Positions 21,131 to 27,191 of a stretch of DNA of 27,191 nt are shown here, piece after piece; the first letter of the stretch is position 1, and each line of letters starts with the position of its first letter. This DNA comes from UBA10449 sp005883585. GTDB taxonomy: Bacteria > Chloroflexota > Dormibacteria > Dormibacterales > Dormibacteraceae. The DNA is taken from positions 1-27,191 of the forward strand of contig VBFD01000049.1 in assembly GCA_005883585.1 (NCBI GenBank), written 5' to 3'. Below the pieces are notes generated by a model. That model saw only the letters and a list, made by a program, of their open reading frames with translations. It had not been told where the DNA came from and did no database searches. The position numbers were made by a program, and so were the translations under genes.

Positions 21131-23377
21131 CCTTGAATGGATTCAGCTCCGGCTCGATGACGCCGTCGTGCATGGCGACCTCCTCGCGGTCGCGCTCGAG
21201 CAGGTCGCACAGGAAGGCACGCGACGCCGGCAGCGTCGTTCGGATCCGGGCCTTGCAGCTGCGACCCCAAGCCTCGTAAAGCCGCACGATCACCGCGTCC
21301 GAATCTTCGGCGCGCTTGATCGCCTCGACGACCACCTGCGGCGTGTCAACGTGAACTTCATAGGTGGCCTCGCGCGCGCTCACGGTCACAGGGAATGAGA
21401 CCTTGAGCATCTTGTGCCGCTCGTGCCAGTCGGCTGTGGTCTCGAAGCGCAGCACGCGCGAGCCCGCCTCGAGGGTGATGCTCTGTTCGAGGATCGAGTC
21501 GCCGAATCTGCGGTCGAAAGCGACTGTGACGAAGGAGTCGCGATGCTCGATGTCGAGATCCCAGGCATCCCACCGGCGCGGATTGTCATCGTGAAGCTCG
21601 AGCACGTTTCCGGGGCCGCTCAAGACCTCGCGGCTCGCTTCTTGTCCCAGATCGACGTCAGCAGGCCGCCGTCGTTCCACTCGACGCGAAGAAATTCGTT
21701 TTCCATCGACCGACTGGAGACTTCGGGCGGCTTATCGACCACCGCCCACCCGCATGGCGGCGCTCCACCCCGCGGGTGCGAGGTCGAGTTGAAGATGGCC
21801 ACGCGGTCGCCGCCGCCGGCGATGATCGCGGTCGCTCGATCGGAGACCGCGTTCGCGGTCTCGACCACTTGTGACAGGTCGCGCTCCGTTTCTTCGTACA
21901 CCCAATCGATGCTCGAGCCAGGCAGGATGTCATGGAACTGGTTGAGGAGCAGCGTCTTCCACAAGCCCTCTAACTCGCCGGACGGATAATCACCGCCGGC
22001 CGCCACCGACCACATCTCAGCCTCACGAAGTGCCTGCTGGGCGAGGCGATTCAGTCTCTTCGTCCTCGCCTGGGACGTGTAGGTGCCGCGGTGCAGCTCG
22101 AAGTACAGCTCGCCGGCGACCGTGGCCAGGCCGGTCGCCTCAGCCGAGGCCGCCTCGAAGAAATCGCTTGCGTGGCCGATCTCCACACCCAACCGGTGCG
22201 CCGACTCGATCATCTCAGGCTGCGGGCCCCCGCCTCCGTCACCCCAGCCAAACAGGTAGAGCGACCTGCCCGAGCTGTGTCCGTCCTTGAAGTTGTGGAT
22301 GCTGCGCTCGATGTCTTCGGGACTGAAGGTGCCGTTGTAGGTGCCGGCGGGCGGGAAGTGCGTGAAGATCCGGGTCCCGTCGATTCCTTCCCATATAAAT
22401 GTGTGGTGCTCAGGCTTGTTGGTGTCGTTCCAGGACAGCTTCTGGGTCAGAAAGAAATCGCAGCCCGCTTCCGAGATGAGCTGCGGTAGGTTGCCCGGGT
22501 AGCCGAACACGTCCGGCAGCCAAAGGACCTTGGTCTCGTGCCCGAACTCCCGCATGAAGAATCGCTTTCCGTTCAGGAGCTGGCGCACCAGCGACTCGCC
22601 GGACGGAAGGTTGCAGTCCGCCTCGACCCACATCGCTCCGACCGGCTCCCACTGGCCCTCGGCCACCTTCTTCTTGATGCGGCTGTAGACGTCCGGATAC
22701 GACTCCTTCATCCACGCGTACTGGGCGGGCTGGGAGGCGGCGAAGACGTAGTCGGGATACGTGTCCATCAACGCGAGCTGCGTCGACCAGCTGCGGGCCA
22801 CCTTGCGCTTCGCCTCGCGGATCGGCCACTCCCACGCGGTGTCGATGTGGGCGCGTCCGACGGCGGTGATTCGATGGGATGGGTCGAGGGCGAAACCATT
22901 CAGCCCGGCTTCGGGCGATTCAGCGATTGCGAGCACCGCGTGCCGGAATATGAACGCGGGCTCGGGCGCGTGGCGCAGGGCGATCATCGACGGCGCGGGC
23001 TCCGCGCCGGCATCGGTTGCTCGTGGATTGGCAGCGGCTTCGAGGTAGAAATCGACTTCAGGGCCATCGATCGGCAGCCACCGGTGTTTCGGGTCGACCC
23101 CCCGCCATGGCTTGGCGTCCTTCCAGGCCAGCGCCTCGCACGTAAATCCCGTCGGCCCGTCGAAGCCGAGGTCGAAAAGGGCGATCACGCGCTGCCCTGC
23201 CCATGACTCGGGCACCCGGCCGCGCACGCGGAATCATGTGGTGCTCCAAGGCGGGCCCCACGCATCGCCGGCCCGGAAGGGTGCGTAATGGGCGCGAACA
23301 GCTTCGGCATGAGAGATCGGCTCACCGCGCACGCAGAAGGCTGTGAGCTCGAGAGTTCTCGTCTGCTCCTCAGTCAC
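21105..23377 (-). pseudogene. GH38 alpha-mannosidase, broken by a nonsense codon, a frameshift and a deletion
   Basis: The frame can be followed from GTG at 23377 (overlapping the permease stop): MTEEQTRTLELTAFCVRGEP, to AGDAWGPPWSTT. There TGA (23236-23234) stands where the family has Trp (TTWFR). It resumes with FRVRGRVPESWAGQRV and shows the GH38 motifs AHIDTAWEWP, WLPDVFGYPGNLPQL with the catalytic Asp, FGWGDGGGGPQPEM and LNQFHDILPGSSIDWVYEE. Near 21638-21646 one base is missing (DK to EASREVLSGPGN), shifting the frame. Near 21345-21356 ATYEV joins directly to HVDTPQVVVEAIKRAED, whereas family members have more than 100 residues between. The last residues (NPFKVTTLKLVP) are a normal end. 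Other short gaps are likely. Cytoplasmic mannoside hydrolysis after uptake by the neighbouring transporter would be the role of the intact form. Confidence 0.82.
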
Positions 23378-24251
23378 CCTTGACCCCGCCGAGCGTGATG
23401 CCGCTCACGAAGTGTTTCTGCACGGCGAGGAACGCGAGGGTGATGGGACCGATCGCGAGGACCGCGATCGCCATCTGCGCCGAGAGAGCGGGGATCTGGA
23501 CGCCGAACGCCTGGCTGCTCGTCTGCAGGATGGCGATGTTGGTCGATATCTGATAGAGCAGGTACTGCAGCGGTACTAGCGCCGGGTTGTTGATGAAGAG
23601 CAGTGCGAGGTACCAGTCGTTCCAGTAGGCGAGGGCGCAAAACAGCGCCACGGTCGCCAGCGCCGGACGCGACAGCGGGACCACGATCTGGAAGAAGATG
23701 CGCCACTCGCCGGCCCCGTCCACCTTGGCCGCGTCGATGAGCTCGCGCGGAAGCGCTGAGAAGTAAGCCCTGAGCAGGAGCACGTACCAGGGCATCACGA
23801 GGTAGGGAAGGATCAAGGCCCAGAGCGAATCCTGGATCTGCAGGTAGTGGGTGACCAGGATGTACAGCGGAACGAGGCCGCCGCTGAACAGCAGCGTGAA
23901 GAACACGACGAACGACAGCGGGCGGCGCAATGAGAAGTCGGTCCGCGATAGCGGATACGCCAGCATGGCCATGATCAGCACCCCGGCAAAGGTGCCGACG
24001 AGCGTCACCGTGACCGTCACGGCGTAGGCGCTGAGGATCTGGCTGGGATCGTTGAGGATGTACTGGTAGGCGGCGAACGTCACGGTTCGCGGTACCAGCG
24101 AGAAGCCGTAAGTGCTGATGTCGGTCTCGGACGAAAGCGACGCCGAGATGAGCAGGATCAGAGGGACCAGAAACAAGAAGCTGAGTAGCGCCAGGCACGC
24201 GTGCACTACGAGATTGCCTGCGCGAGGGCGTCGGTATCGTGCCTGCCGCAC
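23370..24251 (-). CDS. Carbohydrate ABC transporter permease (YtcP/MalG type)
   Basis: About 293 residues from GTG at 24251; GTG at 24302, overlapping the previous gene, is an alternative, and neither has a clear ribosome site. Six membrane segments are visible (LVVHACLALLSFLFLVPLIL to MAIAVLAIGPITLAFLAV). The EAA-type loop is ELIDAAKVDGAGEWRIFFQIVVP, preceded by MPWYVLLLRAYFSALP. The C-terminal VQKHFVSGITLGGVKG is typical for the MalG/YtcP branch that works with LplB-type partners. Length is normal. It is the second permease of the minus-strand operon and overlaps the start of the mannosidase (GTGACTGA). Confidence 0.9.
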   Translation of the reverse strand: MRQARYRRPRAGNLVVHACLALLSFLFLVPLILLISASLSSETDISTYGFSLVPRTVTFAAYQYILNDPSQILSAYAVTVTVTLVGTFAGVLIMAMLAYPLSRTDFSLRRPLSFVVFFTLLFSGGLVPLYILVTHYLQIQDSLWALILPYLVMPWYVLLLRAYFSALPRELIDAAKVDGAGEWRIFFQIVVPLSRPALATVALFCALAYWNDWYLALLFINNPALVPLQYLLYQISTNIAILQTSSQAFGVQIPALSAQMAIAVLAIGPITLAFLAVQKHFVSGITLGGVKGD

Positions 24252-24288
24252 CCGTGGCAGCTGCGCAGCCTGGAGTGCAGCAGTCGGG

Positions 24289-25138
24289 CTAGAAGAGAGC
24301 ACTTTGCGGCTCGGTGCGGCGCACCATCCAGTTCGACAGCAGCACGAGGAAGAAACCGACAACAGCCTGGAACGTGCCCGCGGCCGACGCCATGCCGACG
24401 TCCCCGATGGTCGTGAGCGTTCGGTAGACGTAGGTGTCGATGACGTCGGTGGTCGGGTAGAGCTCGGGCGCGTTGCGCGTGACCTGGTAGAAGAGCCCGA
24501 AGTCTGCGTAGAAGATCCTGCCGATCGAGAGCAGCACGTTGATGATGATCAGCGGCTTGAGCAGCGGCAGCGTTATGTGCCACATCTTCTGCCACGCGTT
24601 GGCTCCGTCCAGGCTGGCCGCCTCGTAGTACTCGGGGTTGATCGCGATCATCCCCGCCAGGTAGACGATGCTCCAGAAGCCACCGTTTGATGATCACGTA
24701 CGAAAAGAGATAGGGGAAGAACAGGGTCGACTGGTAGAACCTCGTGACCCAGCGGTTCGAACCCTGCACCTCCTTCAGCAGAAGGGCGATGCCGAGCGCC
24801 ACCACCAGGACGCTGACGATGAAGAGCGCGTTCATGAAGAGGGTGTTGAAGACGATCCGCCGCGCGTCGTCGGTCTCAAAGAGGTAGTAGAAGTTCTTGA
24901 GGCCGACCCAGCGGCTGCCCAGGACTCCCTGGTAGGCGCGGTAGTCCTTGAAGGCGATGATGATGCCGAACATCGGGAGGTAGGCGAAGACAAAAAGGAC
25001 GATCAGGCCGGGGGCCATCATCAGGAGCAGCGCTCCTTCCCTCCGCACTTTGTGGGGAGGTCGCCTCGCTCGCACAGCGAGCCTGGCGGGTGGGGACATG
25101 GGCCGCTCGACGGTCCTGGTAGCCGTGATCGGTGTCAC
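24289..25138 (-). pseudogene. Carbohydrate ABC transporter permease (LplB type), with internal deletion and frameshift
   Basis: The GTG start overlaps the stop of the regulator gene by 4 bases (GTGTGACA). The first frame gives RREGALLLMMAPGLIVLFVF, GIIIAFKDYRAYQGVLGS, GLKNFYYLFETDDARRIVFN and FYQSTLFFPYLFSYVI. Near 24683-24695 the frame changes to NGGFWSIVYLAGMIAINPEY, YEAASLDGANAWQKMWHITL (EAA loop) and ends RRTEPQSALF. LplB-type permeases have about 40-50 residues between the 'FFPY..SYVI' and 'GFWSIVYLAG' parts (estimate from family knowledge), and these are missing. Without this span the protein would not fold correctly, so sugar uptake by this operon would fail if the lesion is real. Confidence 0.82.
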
Positions 25139-26346
25139 ACGGGCGAGTCGTCCGCAGCAGCGGCCCTTGACGGCCGCGACGCTTCCGACTCGCTCTCGAC
25201 GATCGTCATCGGGACCATGATCACCTGTCGCTCCTCGCCGAGGGAGCGCTTCGTCCGCGCGATCAAGAGCCTGGTCGCCTCGGCGCCGAGCGTCTCACCG
25301 GAGTGAACGGCGGCCAGTGAGTAATAGGGTGCGTAAGGCGTCGGCGGCTTGTGGCTGAAGGTGGCGATTTCGCCGGTCCAGTGGATCGAGGGCGAGCGCT
25401 TGCGATCCGACGGGGAGACGGGAAGCACCGAGCGGCTCAGGATCAGCAGGTCGTAGGTGACCCGCTCGAGCACGTCGTCGTTCAGGGTCAGCAGGGCATC
25501 CGGTTGAAGTTGCGATAGGCGTTTCCTGAGGCGATCTCGGGCTGACACGTCGCTCAGAAGCTCGTCGGGCCGGTGGAAAGATTGGTAGACGTCGAGCCAC
25601 AGGAGATCCTCGTCGTATGGAAGACCGGCCTCCTGCAGCGCCCGGCGGTATCCGCTCAGCCGGTGGTTGACGCTGGTCGCCTCGACCTCGAAATACGAGA
25701 CGACGGCGATCCGCCGGCGGCCTCGCTGCAGCAGCCTGCTCGTCAGCTCGTAGCCGGCGATCTCGTCGTCGAAGACGACGCGGTCGGTGTCGATCAGGGG
25801 GTAGTAGCGGTCGACCATGACCAGTGGAAACCGCTTCCGCTGCAGCTCCTCGTACAGCGCCTGGTTCCGGTATCTGTGGTGCGGAAAGACGACGATTCCC
25901 GCGACGCTGCGGGCGATCGCCTCCTTGATGTGCAGCGCCTCGTCGTCGTCCGTGTCGTACGAGCTGATCACCTGGAGGTCGTACTGATTCTCGGCCGCCG
26001 TGCTGGCGATGCCCATGAGCACGTGAAAGAGGTATGGGTGATCCAGCTGGTGACAGATGAAGGCGATTGATTGTCGCTGGCTGCTCGGACGATCGGCCGG
26101 GTGGGTCACCACGGTCCCGCGTCCTTGTTGCCGCTTGATGTGGTGCTCGCGAGGCAGCTCGTTGAGCGCTTTGATGATGGTGATCCGGCTGACGCCGTAG
26201 TCCTCGGTCAGCTGTCTCTCCGCGGGCAGATAGCTTCCGGGGGGAAACTCACCGCCCTGAATCCGCTCGAGCAGCGACGCGTAGACCTGGTAGTAGAGCG
26301 GCAGCGGGTTACCAGGATCGACGGTCAAGACTCTGGGCTCGGTCAT
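25135..26346 (-). CDS. GntR/LacI-type transcription repressor of the sugar operon
   Basis: 403 residues. The N-terminal 75 residues are a GntR winged helix (PLYYQVYASLLERIQGGEFP, GSYLPAERQLTEDYGVSRIT, IKRQQGRGTVV). From about residue 90 follows a LacI/periplasmic-binding-like sensor (SIAFICHQLDHPYLFHVLMG, AGIVVFPHHRYRNQAL, FPLVMVDRYYPLIDTDRVVF, RRRIAVVSYF, PDALLTLNDDVLERVTYDL). This AraR-like architecture is known for sugar-responsive repressors. Lying between the binding protein and the permease genes, it probably controls its own operon in response to the imported sugar or a breakdown product. The wing-helix region reads ELPREHHIKR, slightly off the usual 'ELAREGLI.R'. The coding frame is intact. 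Confidence 0.9.
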   Translation of the reverse strand: MTEPRVLTVDPGNPLPLYYQVYASLLERIQGGEFPPGSYLPAERQLTEDYGVSRITIIKALNELPREHHIKRQQGRGTVVTHPADRPSSQRQSIAFICHQLDHPYLFHVLMGIASTAAENQYDLQVISSYDTDDDEALHIKEAIARSVAGIVVFPHHRYRNQALYEELQRKRFPLVMVDRYYPLIDTDRVVFDDEIAGYELTSRLLQRGRRRIAVVSYFEVEATSVNHRLSGYRRALQEAGLPYDEDLLWLDVYQSFHRPDELLSDVSARDRLRKRLSQLQPDALLTLNDDVLERVTYDLLILSRSVLPVSPSDRKRSPSIHWTGEIATFSHKPPTPYAPYYSLAAVHSGETLGAEATRLLIARTKRSLGEERQVIMVPMTIVESESEASRPSRAAAADDSPV

Positions 26347-26364
26347 CGGGCCAGGTGATGGTAA

Positions 26365-26395
26365 GCGGGCGACCGAACGAATCTCAGTCGCCCGC
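26365..26395 (-). promoter_or_regulatory. Intercistronic stem-loop between binding protein and regulator
   Basis: Perfect 9-base inverted repeat GCGGGCGAC / GTCGCCCGC with a 13-base loop and no T run after it. In sugar ABC operons such a structure after the binding-protein gene often limits read-through or protects the upstream mRNA; that use here is inference. Confidence 0.5.
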
Positions 26396-26413
26396 CAAGG
26401 AGGAGAAATCGGT

Positions 26414-27191
26414 CTACTTGGATGCCTTCCAAGTGTCGAGCTGGTGCTGGATCTCGGAGATGACCTTGTCGACTCCGGCGTCGCGCAGCTTGCTGAGGTA
26501 GTTGCTCAAACCGGAGCTGGGGTTGGCCCGGCCCATGATCAGTGGATAGCCGTACTGCTGCTGGGCCTTCTGCACCTGGGCAAGCTCCGTTTTGACGTTG
26601 GTCGGGTCGAAGGCGAAGCCAAGCGCCTTCGAGGGAATCGCGGTCTGGTTGTCCTTGAGAGACAGCGGCCACGCGCCCACCGTGTCCTCGGACGAGTAGA
26701 AGTCGTTGAAGAGGTCGCCGAACATCCACGACGTCTGCGGGTTGTAGCGGTCGTTGCTCGGCGTCACGCCACTTGGAAAGCCGACGACCGCGTTCTTGGC
26801 GTCGGTGACCACGTAGTGGGTCCCTTCGATGCCGCGGCAGATCAGGCGGTACACCTCGACGTCGGTGTTGAGCGCCTCGAGAAGCGTCATCGCCGCTTCG
26901 GGATGCTTCGACGTGCTGCTGATGTTGTTCATCGTCGCGATGATGCCGCCGGTCGTGAGCACCAGCGGTCCCAGGCCCTTGGCGATGAAGTCGAAGCCGT
27001 ACGTCGCTTTGAGCTGACCGGTGGAGTCACGGTGGACGACGTCGATCTCGACCGCGTATTGGCCCGCGCGCCAGTTCGCGGTGGCCTGCTCGCCCGGCGG
27101 GTCGACGGGGTAGTAGCCGGCCTGGAACCACTGTCGCGCCAGCTGCACCTGCTTCTGAAACTCGGGCAGTGTCGCGATGTTGACGACCTTC
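26414..27191 (-). CDS. ABC transporter solute-binding protein, C-terminal part (LipO type)
   Basis: The frame is open to the window edge (KVVNIATLPEFQKQVQLARQ at the border), so the signal peptide and N-lobe are outside. About 258 residues are seen. GYYPVDPPGEQATANWRAGQ, GLGPLVLTTGGIIATMNNIS and SKHPEAAMTLLEALNTDVEV, then YRLICRGIEGTHYVV, match family-1 extracellular sugar-binding proteins. The end (PTNVKTELAQVQKAQQQYGY to VISEIQHQLDTWKASK) is the DUF3502-like tail of the LipO group that partners with LplB/YtcP permeases. It is the first gene of the minus-strand operon in this window. The substrate is unknown; the mannosidase downstream hints at mannosides (inference). Confidence 0.88.
   Translation of the reverse strand, partial: KVVNIATLPEFQKQVQLARQWFQAGYYPVDPPGEQATANWRAGQYAVEIDVVHRDSTGQLKATYGFDFIAKGLGPLVLTTGGIIATMNNISSTSKHPEAAMTLLEALNTDVEVYRLICRGIEGTHYVVTDAKNAVVGFPSGVTPSNDRYNPQTSWMFGDLFNDFYSSEDTVGAWPLSLKDNQTAIPSKALGFAFDPTNVKTELAQVQKAQQQYGYPLIMGRANPSSGLSNYLSKLRDAGVDKVISEIQHQLDTWKASK

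Noticed and set aside
23234..23236. TGA read as tryptophan (alternative genetic code), since a second Trp-to-TGA change occurs at 1759
   Set aside because: TGA is the normal stop of many intact genes here (cpaE, tadC, TadE1, TadG-like, regulator 2) and TGG codes Trp throughout. Both TGA changes are in genes with other lesions.

Overview
The window looks like a contig from a high-GC, free-living, probably uncultured soil-type bacterium. The Tad-type pilus operon containing a HEAT-repeat gene, the cyclic-nucleotide-domain/CpaE fusion, the LLM-type flavin oxidoreductase and the Ig-like surface proteins would fit Chloroflexota, Dormibacterota or an actinobacterial relative. This placement is an inference with low confidence; no rRNA or marker gene is present.

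Left part (1-7.7 kb): a surface-protein locus. It holds a partial secreted protein (minus strand), two paralogous NarL/DosR-like regulators with shortened receiver domains (1102-1674 and 6986-7603), a large two-module secreted protein (2068-4683), and a convergent secreted subtilisin-like protease (6680-4758). The two regulator genes share not only coding sequence but also their promoter regions, including an identical 26-nt block. Between regulator 1 and the large secreted protein lies a decayed tail of a second copy of that protein.

Middle (7.7-19.4 kb): one co-directional run of twelve genes with overlaps or very short gaps, closed by a hairpin terminator. Order: RDD membrane protein, CpaB, cNMP-domain/CpaE fusion, HEAT-repeat protein, CpaF copy 1 (broken), TadB (broken), TadC, two TadE-like proteins, TadG-like protein, CpaF copy 2 (intact), and a 73-residue Arg-rich protein. 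This is a Tad/Flp-type pilus or secretion apparatus; no Flp pilin or prepilin peptidase is visible here.

The most interesting signal is a 14-bp motif, GGGAC-TTTT/TTTC-GTACC. It occurs five times, only in the non-coding regions before regulator 1, the secreted protein, the protease/regulator 2 divergent region, and (twice) the Tad operon. It closely resembles the mycobacterial DosR/DevR box (GGGACTWWAGTCCC), and the regulators carry a DosR-like recognition helix. At two promoters the motif sits one base upstream of a candidate -35 with the same geometry. I infer a small local regulon in which duplicated DosR-like regulators control themselves, a surface protein/protease pair and the Tad apparatus.

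Right part (19.6-27.2 kb): an LLM-family oxidoreductase and a YdeI-family protein (plus strand), then a minus-strand carbohydrate-uptake operon: solute-binding protein (partial), GntR/LacI-type repressor, two LplB/YtcP-type permeases and a GH38 alpha-mannosidase.

Four otherwise well-conserved genes (cpaF1, tadB, first permease, GH38) each lack an internal segment, three of them with a frame change. They are annotated as broken genes, but a systematic assembly fault is a serious alternative.
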